Shown one piece after another: positions 52,534 to 62,183 of a stretch of 64,000 nucleotides of DNA (position 1 is the stretch's first letter; each line of letters opens with the position of its first letter). The position numbers and the translations under genes are program-made. Under the pieces are notes generated by a model that worked only from the letters and a program-made list of their open reading frames with translations, was not told where the DNA came from and ran no database searches. Source of the stretch: an uncultured Gemmatimonadota bacterium (GTDB lineage Bacteria > Gemmatimonadota > Gemmatimonadetes > Gemmatimonadales > Gemmatimonadaceae); contig CAIVZZ010000015.1 of assembly GCA_903910555.1 (NCBI GenBank), positions 248,001 to 312,000 of the forward strand, given 5' to 3'.

Positions 52534-53328
52534 ATGACAGACATGACTCCGCGCGCGACGCTGGACGAGGCTCTCGCGATCATGCGCGACCTGCGGGCAC
52601 GCGACGCCTGGGACCGCGCGCAGACGCACGATTCGCTGCGGCCGTACCTCGGCGAGGAGATGCACGAGCTCGACGATGCGATTCTGTCCGGCGATGACGC
52701 GGCGATGCGCAGCGAACTTGGTGACGTTTTGCTGCAGGTGCTCTTTCACGCGATCATCGCAGAGGAGCGCGGGACCTTCGATGTGGGGTCGGTGGCCGGA
52801 TCGCTCGTCGCGAAAATGACGAAGCGCCATCCATGGTTGTACGGCGACGCGCCGGCGCGCGAGCCGTGGGAGCAGATGAAATCAAAAACGCGACGGTCGC
52901 TCGCGGAGGGGCTGCCGCAGGGGCTCCCTTCGCTTCACCGAGCGCTGCGCCTCCAAGAGCGCGCGGCCGGGGTTGGCTTCGACTGGCCTGATGTGAAGGG
53001 GCCGATCGACAAGGTTCGCGAAGAACTGGCGGAAGTCGAAGCAGAGATTGCGCAGAACGGCGCCACGTTCGATACGCACGGGGTGCCGTCGCTCGATCCG
53101 AAGCATGCACAGCTCGAGAGCGAACTTGGCGATCTGCTTTTTTCGGTCGTGAATCTGTGCCGGAAGGCGGGAGTGCATCCGTCGCTCGCGCTGGACAAGG
53201 CGAATGCGAAATTTCAGTCTCGGTTTGAGGCGGTTGAGAAGCTGGCATCCGAACGAGGGATAGATGTCAGGACGGCGGGGCTCGAAAAGCTCGACTCGCT
53301 TTGGGATGAGGTAAAACTGCAGCCGTGA
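52534..53328 (+). CDS. mazG: Nucleoside triphosphate pyrophosphohydrolase MazG
   Basis: Hydrolyses NTPs and dNTPs to monophosphates, a house-cleaning and stress function. 264 residues with two MazG repeats. The first has GEEMHELDDA and RSELGDVLLQVLFHA, the second REELAEVEAE and ESELGDLLFSVVNL; the glutamates bind magnesium. DWPDVKGPIDKVREE links them. AGAGGCAG precedes the ATG at 52534; a second in-frame ATG is at 52543. It is one of the few plus-strand genes and converges on asnS across a palindrome. Confidence 0.95.
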   Translation: MTDMTPRATLDEALAIMRDLRARDAWDRAQTHDSLRPYLGEEMHELDDAILSGDDAAMRSELGDVLLQVLFHAIIAEERGTFDVGSVAGSLVAKMTKRHPWLYGDAPAREPWEQMKSKTRRSLAEGLPQGLPSLHRALRLQERAAGVGFDWPDVKGPIDKVREELAEVEAEIAQNGATFDTHGVPSLDPKHAQLESELGDLLFSVVNLCRKAGVHPSLALDKANAKFQSRFEAVEKLASERGIDVRTAGLEKLDSLWDEVKLQP

Positions 53329-53339
53329 GATTCATACTA

Positions 53340-53465
53340 CGACGTCAGACGTTAGCTGCGAGTTGTTAGCCGCGAGTCGAACAGCCTCTTTACAGGTCAG
53401 CGCGCGGATCTGTAAAGAGGCTGTTTATCTCGCGGCTATTCGCTCGCGGCTAACGTCTGACGTCG
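53340..53465. repeat. Long palindrome between the convergent genes mazG and asnS
   Basis: Arms 53340-53395 and 53410-53465 are 56 nt each, with 8 mismatches and a 14-nt loop. The inner 16 bp (AACAGCCTCTTTACAG and its complement) are perfect. No U-tract follows on either strand. It may act as a two-way transcript end. The left arm includes GACGTCAGACG and AGTTGTTAGCCGCGAG, shared with other repeats in the window. Confidence 0.85.
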
Positions 53466-53487
53466 GGCAGTTCACTCGCTCCTGCAG

Positions 53488-54783
53488 TTACGGCCTCAAC
53501 CTGTGCATCATGCGCGGAAACGCAATGCACTCGCGGATGTGCTGCGCGCCGACGATCCACGCGACGGTCCGCTCGAGGCCGAGTCCGAAACCCGAGTGTG
53601 GGAACGTCCCGTATTTGCGCAGATCCAAATACCAGGAATACGCCTCTTCGGGAAGTTTCTCCTCGCGCAGGCGATGCAGGATTTTATCGTAGTCGTCTTC
53701 GCGCTGTGAGCCGCCAATAATCTCTCCGTAACCTTCCGGCGCGAGACAATCGTCGCACAGCACCGTGCGCGGATCGTCCGGATTCTCCTTCATATAGAAG
53801 GCCTTGGCTTCCTTCGGGTAATTCATCACGAAGATCGGGCGATCGTAGTCTTCAACCAGAAGCGCTTCGTCTTCCGCGCCGAGGTCGTCGCCCCACACCA
53901 CTTTGCTCCCCTTCTTCTGAAGCGTTGCCACCGCGTCCGAGTAATCGATGCGCGGGAACGGAGGTTTCACCGTCTCGAGCTTGGTGATATCGCGCTCGCA
54001 TTCCTTGAGCTCCGCCTGCCTCCGCTCCAGCACGCGTTCCACCATGAAGGTGAGGTAGTCCTCCTGCAGCTTCATGTTGTCGTGCGTGTCGTTGAACGCC
54101 ACCTCGGGTTCGATCATCCAGAACTCGGTGAGGTGGCGGCGCGTCTTGGATTTCTCGGCGCGGAACGTCGGGCCGAACGTATAAATCTTTCCGAACGCGG
54201 CTGCTGCGGCCTCACCGTAGAGCTGACCGGTCTGCGCGAGGTAGGCGTTCCCTTCTTCGAAATATTCAGTCGAAAAGAGACCGCTCCGCTCGCCGATCGC
54301 CGCAGTGAGAATCGGCGTGTCGACGCGGAGAAATCCGCGCTGGTAGAAAAAATCGTGCGTCGCCTGCTCGAGCTCGCTGCGAATGCGCGCGATGGCAACC
54401 TGGCGCGGCGAGCGCAGCCAGAAGGTGCGATTGTCGAGGAGAAAATCGATGCCATGTTCTTTCGGCTGAATCGGATAGTCGAGCGGGCTTTCACCGATGA
54501 TCGAAAGATCGGCGATGCCAAGTTCAAACCCGCCGGGCGCGCGCGCATCCGGCCGCACCTCACCCGTCACGCTCAGCGACGTCTCCTGCGTGAGTTTCGC
54601 GAAGTGCTCCCACGTCTCCGGCGCGACGGCATTCTTCACGAGCACCGTCTGCAATATTCCCGTGCCATCGCGCATCACGATGAACGCGACCTTGCCCGAC
54701 GACCGGAGATGCGTCACCCATCCGCGCACCGTGACGGTCGCGCCGGCGTGACTGGAAAGTTCGTTGATTCTGACGGATTGCAT
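53488..54783 (-). CDS. asnS: Asparaginyl-tRNA synthetase
   Basis: Class IIb synthetase, 431 residues. The N-terminal OB anticodon domain (about 1-110, VRGWVTHLRSSGKVAFIVMR) is followed by the catalytic core. Motif 2 lies in FGPTFRAEKSKTRRHLTEFWMIEPE, and motif 3 is GFGLGLERTVAWIVG. IGGSQREDDYDKI and PKEAKAFYMKENPDD place it with AsnRS rather than AspRS. Direct charging of tRNA-Asn is therefore expected. Confidence 0.95.
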   Translation of the reverse strand: MQSVRINELSSHAGATVTVRGWVTHLRSSGKVAFIVMRDGTGILQTVLVKNAVAPETWEHFAKLTQETSLSVTGEVRPDARAPGGFELGIADLSIIGESPLDYPIQPKEHGIDFLLDNRTFWLRSPRQVAIARIRSELEQATHDFFYQRGFLRVDTPILTAAIGERSGLFSTEYFEEGNAYLAQTGQLYGEAAAAAFGKIYTFGPTFRAEKSKTRRHLTEFWMIEPEVAFNDTHDNMKLQEDYLTFMVERVLERRQAELKECERDITKLETVKPPFPRIDYSDAVATLQKKGSKVVWGDDLGAEDEALLVEDYDRPIFVMNYPKEAKAFYMKENPDDPRTVLCDDCLAPEGYGEIIGGSQREDDYDKILHRLREEKLPEEAYSWYLDLRKYGTFPHSGFGLGLERTVAWIVGAQHIRECIAFPRMMHRLRP

Positions 54784-54832
54784 TTTTCTTGGAGAGGCGA
54801 TGGAAGATCGAAAGTCGAATAAGAAAATCTAA

Positions 54833-57070
54833 TCAGGCGCGGTCCAGCACCTCACGCACGCGGCGCGCCAGCAGGTCGGGCGTGAACGGCTTGGAGAGGA
54901 GCGTCGCGCGACCTCCGTCGAAGTCGCCGAGCTTCGCCGTCTCTTCGGAATAGCCCGACATCAACAACACGCGAAGCCCGGGCCGCTGCGCCTGCAGCCG
55001 CTCTGCGGTGACGCGCCCGTTGACTCCGGGCATGACGAGATCGGTGAGCAGCAGATCGACGCGGCCCGGATGCGCGGAACTCAGCGCGATCGCTTCTTCG
55101 CCGGAAGACGCCGCGATGACCTGAAATCCGAGCCGCGAAAGCACGCGCATCGCGAGCTGACGAACCGCGGGCTCATCTTCCGCAAGCAGGATGGTCTCCG
55201 ATCGAGGATCGTGCGCCAGCGTATCGGGCACCGGCGCATCGACCACCGCTTCGGCGTGGTGCTGCGGGAGCAGGACGCGAAACACAGTGCCCCGCCCTTC
55301 CTCGCTGTCGACGAGCACGCGACCGCCGATTCGGCCGATGATTCCATACACCGTCGAAAGACCGAGGCCGGTTCCCTTGCCGAGCCCTTTCGTCGTGTAG
55401 AATGGCTCGAACACGCGGGCGAGGACGTCGGGCGGCATCCCATGCCCCGTATCGGCGAATTTAATTTCGACGTAGTCGCCCACAGGAACACCACGCGCGG
55501 CGCGCCAGCTGCCTTCGCGGACGAGTTTCCGCGTCGCGTCGATCGCGATGCTCCCACCCTCGGGCATCGCATCACGCGCGTTGACCGCCATGTTGACGAT
55601 CACTTGCGTGAGCTGACTGCGATCGACGAACACGTTCGGAAGATCGCCGGCCATTCGCGTTTCGAGCCGTACGCGTTCGCCGATCAAACGCTGCAGCAGC
55701 CCTTCGATATCGCGCACGACACTGCCAACTTCGAGCGCTTCGGGGCGTGCGACCTGCTTACGGCTGAATGCGAGCAGCTGGTTCGTGACGACCACTGCAT
55801 GCTGCGACGCGCGCAGAATTTCTTCGATATCCTGGCGAATGCCGCCGATCTCTTCGCTCTCGCCGCGTGCTTCTGCGAATTCATTCGTGCGATCGAGCGC
55901 GAGCCCGCCGAATCCGATGATCGCGGTGAGGACGTTGTTGAAATCGTGTGCGATGCCACCGGCCAGCGTGCCGACCGCTTCCATCTTTTGTGCGTGGAGC
56001 AGCTGCTCTTCCTGCCGGCGAAGTGCAGCCTCCGCATCGAGACGCACCTGCACTTCGCGGCCGAGTTCGGCGTTCGCGAGCTGGAGCTCTCGCGTACGCG
56101 CTTCGACCGCAGCGGTCAGACTCGATTGTTTGTCCAGAATCAGAAAGACCAGCCCGGCAAAGAGCAGGATGATCACGAGGCCGGCGCCGCGGAACGCCAG
56201 AAGCGAGGCCGCGACGGCAGCGTTCCACCCACCCGTCGGCGATCCGATCAGCGTGAAATGGCCGTCGGGTGTCGCGACATCGACGTGCACCGGATCCGGC
56301 GGGATAGTCGCCAACAACGATCCCATTCGCGCGCCGCTGCGATCGAGCAGGCTGACGTCGAGCGCCGGCACGCCATTGAGCATGCCCGCAACCGAGAGGA
56401 GTGAGTCCACATCGACGACGACCGTTACGGCATCGGGAAGCGAGGGATTCGTCGTGTGCAAACGTTCGCGCGCGACCAACCCGACACCGCCCTGCGCCAG
56501 CGTCACGGGTACCGTGATAACGATTGAATCGGTCTGATCGAGCCGGCGCACATCCTCGGTGACGACGGCTTGTTCACCATGAAGCAGGTCGAGATTGAGC
56601 GCCTTCTCATTTCCCTTGAGCGGATACACCCACCGCACTTTGCCATTCTTCAGCAGTTCGAGCGCACGCACACCGGACGCCCCCTGCAGCAGCCCTTCGG
56701 CGAGCACCGGAAAATCGCGATTTACATCGTCAACCGAACGCGCGTTCTCGACAAAGCCCTTCAACCCGTTGAGCCGCTCGAGCCTGCGCCGCAGGCCAAC
56801 CGATATCGAATTCGCATACGGTGCGAGGCGCAGCTGAATGTCTTCGCGCTTGCTCTCCACAAGCCGGCCGCGCGTCCACAGATCGACGCCATAGCCGACG
56901 GCGAGCGTCGTGAGCGCTGCGCCCAGCGGTGCCAATCGGTTCAGACTTTCCGGGGCTTTGCGCTCGGAGATCGTGACACCTATGAAAAAATAGAAAACTG
57001 GAAAGTGGCCTGCCAACCTTGCTAAAGCATAGCGCGACCAGAGCGACACGGCCAAGCCAGCCCGCGGCAC
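54833..57070 (-). CDS. CHASE-like hybrid sensor histidine kinase with C-terminal receiver
   Basis: About 745 residues. An N-terminal TM helix (about 47-66) is followed by a CHASE-type extracellular domain (about 67-285, starting LRLAPYANSISVGLRRRLERL), then TM helix 2 (about 293-313, AGLVIILLFAGLVFLILD) and a coiled linker. HisKA carries His375 in GGIAHDFNN; the ATPase has NMAVNARDAMPEGG, DTGHGMP and GTGLGLSTVYG. The receiver has AEDE and Asp677 in LLTDLVMPG. The build parallels the kinase at 687-3206. The start is uncertain: GTG 57070 is the most distal; starts nearer the first TM helix are possible. Confidence 0.88.
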   Translation of the reverse strand: MPRAGLAVSLWSRYALARLAGHFPVFYFFIGVTISERKAPESLNRLAPLGAALTTLAVGYGVDLWTRGRLVESKREDIQLRLAPYANSISVGLRRRLERLNGLKGFVENARSVDDVNRDFPVLAEGLLQGASGVRALELLKNGKVRWVYPLKGNEKALNLDLLHGEQAVVTEDVRRLDQTDSIVITVPVTLAQGGVGLVARERLHTTNPSLPDAVTVVVDVDSLLSVAGMLNGVPALDVSLLDRSGARMGSLLATIPPDPVHVDVATPDGHFTLIGSPTGGWNAAVAASLLAFRGAGLVIILLFAGLVFLILDKQSSLTAAVEARTRELQLANAELGREVQVRLDAEAALRRQEEQLLHAQKMEAVGTLAGGIAHDFNNVLTAIIGFGGLALDRTNEFAEARGESEEIGGIRQDIEEILRASQHAVVVTNQLLAFSRKQVARPEALEVGSVVRDIEGLLQRLIGERVRLETRMAGDLPNVFVDRSQLTQVIVNMAVNARDAMPEGGSIAIDATRKLVREGSWRAARGVPVGDYVEIKFADTGHGMPPDVLARVFEPFYTTKGLGKGTGLGLSTVYGIIGRIGGRVLVDSEEGRGTVFRVLLPQHHAEAVVDAPVPDTLAHDPRSETILLAEDEPAVRQLAMRVLSRLGFQVIAASSGEEAIALSSAHPGRVDLLLTDLVMPGVNGRVTAERLQAQRPGLRVLLMSGYSEETAKLGDFDGGRATLLSKPFTPDLLARRVREVLDRA

Positions 57071-57106
57071 CGCACTCCGCCGCCATGCTCTAGCGTGCCC
57101 GGAAGT

Positions 57107-59206
57107 TCACCCGACCCGGAACAGCTCCAGCGCACGCCCGTACCGCTTCCGCAGCACATCGTGGAGCGGCTTGTTGGCTTTTGACGTCAGTCCCGGGTCC
57201 GCGGCGAGAAGCTGCGCCGCGCCGGCGCGGGCGACCTCGCCGAGCTCGTGATCGCGAATCGGGTCGGCGACGCGAAAGGTGGGTTCACCGCTTTGCCGCT
57301 CGCCGAACAGATCTCCCATGCCGCGCATGCGCAGATCGGCCTCGGCGATCTCAAATCCGTCGTCCGTCCCGACGAATATCTCGAGGCGTTCCGCAACCTC
57401 GGGGCTGACGTCGCCGAGCAGAATGCAGAAACTCTCCTCCGCCCCGCGCCCGACGCGCCCGCGGAGCTGGTGAAGCTGCGAAAGGCCGAATCGTTCGGGA
57501 TGTTCGATGACCATCACGGTGGCGTTGGCGACGTCGATCCCGACTTCTATCACGGTGGTCGAGATGAGAATGTCGATTTCGCCGTCGCGAAACCGGCGCA
57601 TGGTGTCGTCCTTTTCTTCCGCTTCAAGGCGGCCGTGCAACAGCGCGACGCGGCGGCTTGCAAAGCGGCCGGTGCGGAGTTCCTCGAATTCTTTCGTCGC
57701 GGCGCGCATTGCCGACTTATCACTCTCGTCGATCAGCGGAAACACGACGTACGCCTGCCGCCCCTTTTCAACCTGCGCGTCGATGAAGCTGTACACTTTC
57801 GCGCGCCCTTTTTCAGAGCGGCGCACCGTAGTCACCGGCTGGCGTCCCGGCGGACGTTCGTCGAGCACGCTCACGTCGAGATCGCCATAGAGCGTGAGTG
57901 CGAGCGAGCGCGGGATCGGCGTGGCGCTCATGAGCAGGACGTCCGGACGTTCGCCTTTTTTGCCGAGCGCGAGGCGCTGGCCGACGCCGAAGCGATGTTG
58001 CTCGTCGACGACAGCCAGGCCGAGTTTCGCGAATTTTGTTCCTTCCTGCGCGAGCGCGTGAGTGCCGACTGCAATCACCGGTTCGGCACTGGCGATGCGC
58101 GCGGCCGCCGCCTTTCGCTCCTTTGCCGCGAGCGATCCCGTGATGAGCAGCGGCGTGATCCCCAGCGGCGCGAGAAGCTTGGTGAAGGTGCGCATGTGCT
58201 GCTCGGCGAGCAGCTCGGTTGGCGCCATCACGGCGGCCTGATAGTCGTTTTCAACCGCGAGCAGTGCGGCAAAGAGCGCGACAATTGTTTTTCCGCTGCC
58301 AACGTCACCCTGCAGCAGCCGATGCATGCGCTGCGGGCCCGTCATGTCTTTCACGATTTCGCGTGTGGCGCGCATCTGTGCGCCGGTGAGCTCAAACGGA
58401 AGCAGCGATTTGAGTTTCGACGTAAGCACGCGCTTGTTCTCAAAGGTGATTCCGGCGCGCGCCTCGCGGGCGAGTGCCTTCGCGCGCAATTGCAGAATGT
58501 GGACGCAAAGCAGCTCTTCAAATGCAAGCCGCGCGCGCCCTGCGTGCGCCTCTGCGAGTGTGCGCGGGCGATGCACCGCGCGCAGCGCTTCGGGGAGCGC
58601 CGGCACTCCGGCGAGAGCGAGCAGCTCCCGCGGGATGTACTCCTGAAAGTGCGGCAGGTATTGATCGAGATGCTTGTCGATCAGCGTCCGCATTTGTTTG
58701 AACGAAAATCCTTCAGTCGCCGGATACACCGAGAGCACGCGACCGCCGCTCGTGCCTGTGGCTGCGTCCTCCGGGCCGAGATTCACAAACTCACGCGGCG
58801 CGAGCACGCGTCCGTGGAAGAATCGCACCGGGCCGGTGAGCAACAGGAGATCGCCCTTTTTTATGGCACGGTCGAGAAACGGCTGGCCCGGCCACGACGC
58901 TTCGATCAGACCACTCGAGTCCTGCACCACTGCCTGAAAGACGCGCAGCCCTTTTCGCGTGGGGATGACGCCCTTGGAGATCACGCTGCCAATAACCGTG
59001 GCGTCGTCACCGATGCGGAGCTTCGCGATTTGGGAAACAGTGCTCGCGTCTTCGTACCGGTGCGGGATGTGCATGAACAGATCGCGCGCCGTAAAAATTC
59101 CGAGCCGCCGGAGCGCATCTGCGCGAGCGGGCCCGACGCCGGTGAGGTATGTGACCGCGGTGTCGAGCAGTCGTTCCGGATTCGGCGCCGCGCGCTGCGA
59201 TTTCAC
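57107..59206 (-). CDS. recG: ATP-dependent DNA helicase RecG
   Basis: Branch-migrating helicase that remodels stalled forks and recombination intermediates. 699 residues: N-terminal wedge OB domain (about 60-160, VIGSVISKGVIPTRKGLRVF), then SF2 motifs Walker A GDVGSGKT, DEQHRFGVGQR, ATPIPRSLALTLYGDLD and QLRGRVGRG. RMRGMGDLFGERQSG, characteristic of RecG, is near the C-terminus. The start is a GTG at 59206. Confidence 0.96.
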   Translation of the reverse strand: MKSQRAAPNPERLLDTAVTYLTGVGPARADALRRLGIFTARDLFMHIPHRYEDASTVSQIAKLRIGDDATVIGSVISKGVIPTRKGLRVFQAVVQDSSGLIEASWPGQPFLDRAIKKGDLLLLTGPVRFFHGRVLAPREFVNLGPEDAATGTSGGRVLSVYPATEGFSFKQMRTLIDKHLDQYLPHFQEYIPRELLALAGVPALPEALRAVHRPRTLAEAHAGRARLAFEELLCVHILQLRAKALAREARAGITFENKRVLTSKLKSLLPFELTGAQMRATREIVKDMTGPQRMHRLLQGDVGSGKTIVALFAALLAVENDYQAAVMAPTELLAEQHMRTFTKLLAPLGITPLLITGSLAAKERKAAAARIASAEPVIAVGTHALAQEGTKFAKLGLAVVDEQHRFGVGQRLALGKKGERPDVLLMSATPIPRSLALTLYGDLDVSVLDERPPGRQPVTTVRRSEKGRAKVYSFIDAQVEKGRQAYVVFPLIDESDKSAMRAATKEFEELRTGRFASRRVALLHGRLEAEEKDDTMRRFRDGEIDILISTTVIEVGIDVANATVMVIEHPERFGLSQLHQLRGRVGRGAEESFCILLGDVSPEVAERLEIFVGTDDGFEIAEADLRMRGMGDLFGERQSGEPTFRVADPIRDHELGEVARAGAAQLLAADPGLTSKANKPLHDVLRKRYGRALELFRVG

Positions 59207-59224
59207 CGGACGGTCACCATGTCA

Positions 59225-60133
59225 TTACCGGTCGAACAGCTCTTGCGCGAACTGCGCTGCGTCGAACGGGCGCAAGTCCGACGCACCCTCGCCGACGCCG
59301 ACGAACTTCACCGGCACATTCAGCGCCTCGTGCACCGCCACGATCACGCCGCCTTTCGACGAACCGTCGAGCTTCGTGACAACAATGCCCGTCACCGGCA
59401 CCGACGCAGTAAACGTCGACGCCTGCACAATCGCGTTCTGCCCGATCGTCCCGTCCAGCACGAGCAGTGATTCATGCGGCGCGCCCGGCAGTCGTTTCCC
59501 AATCACGCGCGCAACTTTGCGGAGTTCTTCCATGAGATCGTCGCTGGTGTGCAGGCGGCCCGCCGTATCGATGATGATCACATCGGCCCCTCGCGTCACT
59601 CCGGCGTCAATCGCGCTGAACGCGACGGCCGCTGGATCACCACCGCTTGCACCCGAGACAAAATCGACGCCCGCGCGGTCGGCCCACACGCGCAGCTGAT
59701 CAACTGCGCCGGCGCGGAAAGTATCACCGGCCGCGACGAGCACCCGCTTCCCTTCTCCTTTGAGCCGCGTCGCGAGCTTGCCGATGAACGTCGTCTTCCC
59801 TGCGCCGTTCACGCCGAGCACGAGGAATACCGTGGGTTTTGCGTCTGCGAACTTCAGCCGGGGATCGCTATTGCCGCTCGTGAGCGCCGCAGCCACGGCG
59901 GTTCGCAGCGCCGTTTCAAAATCATCCTGAGTTTTTATTTCGCCGCGCCGCGCGAGCTTTTCCATCTCCGCCACCAAGCGCGACGACACGGGAACACCGA
60001 AGTCCGATTCGATCAGCAGCTTCTCGAGTCGCTCGAGCGACCCGGCGTCCACGCCGCCGCGCGCGAAGACGGTGACGTCGGTGAGCGCGACGTCCTTGAT
60101 CCGCTGCCAGAGCGACTTCTTTGCGCCGATCAT
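59225..60133 (-). CDS. ftsY: Signal recognition particle receptor FtsY
   Basis: Docks SRP-bound ribosomes at the membrane. 302 residues: the helical N domain (about 1-95) and the GTPase G domain with GVNGAGKTTFIGKLA, DTFRAGAVDQLRVWADR, IIDTAGRLHTS and TKLDGSSKGG. The acidic A domain is missing, as in many short FtsY proteins. It follows the 600-residue membrane protein after 25 bases. Confidence 0.96.
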   Translation of the reverse strand: MIGAKKSLWQRIKDVALTDVTVFARGGVDAGSLERLEKLLIESDFGVPVSSRLVAEMEKLARRGEIKTQDDFETALRTAVAAALTSGNSDPRLKFADAKPTVFLVLGVNGAGKTTFIGKLATRLKGEGKRVLVAAGDTFRAGAVDQLRVWADRAGVDFVSGASGGDPAAVAFSAIDAGVTRGADVIIIDTAGRLHTSDDLMEELRKVARVIGKRLPGAPHESLLVLDGTIGQNAIVQASTFTASVPVTGIVVTKLDGSSKGGVIVAVHEALNVPVKFVGVGEGASDLRPFDAAQFAQELFDR

Positions 60134-60158
60134 CGAGGGCCGATCATTGCCGGTCCAC

Positions 60159-61961
60159 TCATCTCAATCCGATTTTCCGGCGCAGGTACCACTCCGTGCA
60201 GAGCGCGAGCAGCGCGATCGCGTACAACCACCACAGCGAACGCGCGCGCGGTGCGCGGTCCGCCGCGGCCGCCGATCCAACGGCTCCCGAGTGCACCATC
60301 GGCTTGCGCGGAAGCCATTCCGCCGACCCGTTCACGACGAGCAGGCCGTCGCCGCCGGCGGTGTGTGTCTCATAGACGCCCGCCGCGAGTGGCGGCGTGT
60401 CCGCGACGCCGGTCTCGCCGGCGAATCGGAGCTGCAGTGTGTCCGCGCGCGACGCCGCGGGAGTAGCCGCAGCACGAAGCACGACGGTCGCGATGGAATC
60501 GCGCGCGCTGCCGCGCCGCCAGCGCACCGATTCACCCGCTCGCACCCACGCGACTGCGGGGTGCGCCGCGCGCACGTCCGTTGCGTCACCGGTGAGCCAG
60601 TCGAATACAGAACCCCAGAGCGCGGTGAACGCATCTGCGCTGCGCCCACCGCGAAACTTCCAGCGCCACAATCCGGACGCGCTCACGACCGCCACGCGGC
60701 GCGGCTTGGAGCTTCCCGAAACAATCGGACGTTCATCCATGCGACGCGCCCGCCGCGATGTGACCGCCACCCAGTCAGCGTCACGCGGCGCGAGACCGGG
60801 CTCCACGGGCGGCAGTGAATCCCACGGAAGTCCGCCGAGCGCGGCGAGCAGCGGCGACGGCGGCGCGCCGACGGCGTAGTAGTCGTCACCCTTCTGCGCG
60901 GGAGGCGCGATCAGCGCGAGCGCGCCACGTGTGAATGTGCGCGGCGGTCCGAACACCGCCGTGTCGCCGTGAATGACGGCGAGCGGCGCTTCGGCAATAC
61001 TGCGGCGCACTTCGTCTTCAGCCACCACCGTCAGCGACCCGTCCTGCACCCACCGCCCCGGTGCGACGCGGAAATATCCGCGCGTCGGCACGGCGAGCGT
61101 GCCGCGCAGCACGTCGAGCGCGTACCGGGCGTCTTCGTCGGGCGCCGTCGAGGCAAACACTGCCGACGCACCGCGTGCGACATCGAGCGCGAAGCTCAGC
61201 GTGTCGTTTGCCGCGAGCGCGTCGCCGTCGGTGGAAACGACGAGCTTGAGCAGACGCGCGCCCGGCGCGCCACCGATCTGCGTGCGCAGTCGCACCGTAC
61301 GCTCGGCGTACGACGCGAGCGAGTCGACCGGCGCGGAAACGAGTGCAACGCTTCCCTGCATCAGCGAAATGCGACCAGCGTGCGATCCGGCACCACCAGA
61401 CGCAATCACCGCATTGAACTCGACCGTGTCACCGACAACCGCCGCCGCAGGCCCGTCGACCGAAATGACAGCCGCATCGAGCCGCGACTTCCCTTCGAGT
61501 GCAATCACCGTTGATCCCGACGGCAGGTCGGCGAGGCGCTCCGGATCGTCCACACGGCCGTCGGTGACGAAGACGACCGCGCGCCCGGCGCCGAGCGCGC
61601 GCTCGACGAGCGGCGCGACGCGCGTCACGCGATCGACCGGTGTTTTCGGAGCGGATCCGGCGCGGACAGAATCGCCGAGCAGGAGCAGCGTGTCTGCGCC
61701 GACGGAATCGGCGCTGTGAACTGCGCGGGACCAGAGTGAACTGTCGCCAGCCGCGATCCAGCTCGCCGACGCATCGAGCGCGGCGTATGGCCGTGCGCGC
61801 CGCGACGGTCCGCCGGGCGCGTCGAGCAGCAGCGCGACGATGATCGTGACCGCGAGCGCGCGAAGTGCGAGCGGCACGCGCGCGTGAGCCGCGCCGCCAA
61901 AGTGGTACTGCGCGACTGCGAGCGCCGAGCCGGCGACGATGGCAATAAGCCAGATGAGCAT
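60159..61961 (-). CDS. Large membrane protein with extracytoplasmic VWA/Bat-like region, function unknown
   Basis: 600 residues. Two N-terminal TM helices (about 1-17 and 30-46), a long extracytoplasmic part, and a final TM helix SLWWLYAIALLALCTEWYLRR. The first part resembles the VWA-like fold of BatA/aerotolerance-type proteins (ALDASASWIAAGDSS, AVVFVTDGRVDDPERLADLP), with the first metal-site motif only partly kept. Later parts are beta-rich (Ig-like) and include a GATase-like stretch. Proteins of this shape sit with MoxR ATPases elsewhere, but none is seen here. The specific role is unknown. Confidence 0.65.
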   Translation of the reverse strand: MLIWLIAIVAGSALAVAQYHFGGAAHARVPLALRALAVTIIVALLLDAPGGPSRRARPYAALDASASWIAAGDSSLWSRAVHSADSVGADTLLLLGDSVRAGSAPKTPVDRVTRVAPLVERALGAGRAVVFVTDGRVDDPERLADLPSGSTVIALEGKSRLDAAVISVDGPAAAVVGDTVEFNAVIASGGAGSHAGRISLMQGSVALVSAPVDSLASYAERTVRLRTQIGGAPGARLLKLVVSTDGDALAANDTLSFALDVARGASAVFASTAPDEDARYALDVLRGTLAVPTRGYFRVAPGRWVQDGSLTVVAEDEVRRSIAEAPLAVIHGDTAVFGPPRTFTRGALALIAPPAQKGDDYYAVGAPPSPLLAALGGLPWDSLPPVEPGLAPRDADWVAVTSRRARRMDERPIVSGSSKPRRVAVVSASGLWRWKFRGGRSADAFTALWGSVFDWLTGDATDVRAAHPAVAWVRAGESVRWRRGSARDSIATVVLRAAATPAASRADTLQLRFAGETGVADTPPLAAGVYETHTAGGDGLLVVNGSAEWLPRKPMVHSGAVGSAAAADRAPRARSLWWLYAIALLALCTEWYLRRKIGLR

Positions 61962-62042
61962 CGGATAAAACTACGCGCGGCGACGCGGAATCGCGGGGGG
62001 AGCTAGAAGCTGAGGGCGACTGATAACGGCGGTATTGGGTTG

Positions 62043-62105
62043 TCGCAACAAAAGGTGTGCGTTAACGGTCGTTGGGCGTTGGTTTCGAACTAACGGCGAC
62101 GGGAC
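62043..62105 (+). repeat. Left 63-nt inverted-repeat arm of cassette 2
   Basis: Begins TCGCAACAAAAGGTGTGCG and ends GGCGACGGGAC. It is the reverse complement of 62542-62604 except for one C/T position. It is non-coding on this side and lies about 80 bases upstream of the gene start. Confidence 0.95.
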
Positions 62106-62183
62106 AGGTCGTGCGGGGGAATGATTTGAGGGGGGGGAGAGATTGGTGAAGCAATTTGCGAGCGCGACAATAGCTTGGGCGTT

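Noticed and set aside
57248-59470. 740-codon open frame on the plus strand
   Set aside because: It is antisense to recG, which has complete helicase motifs. Long antisense frames are common in GC-rich DNA and its sequence is Arg/His/Glu-rich with no domain.
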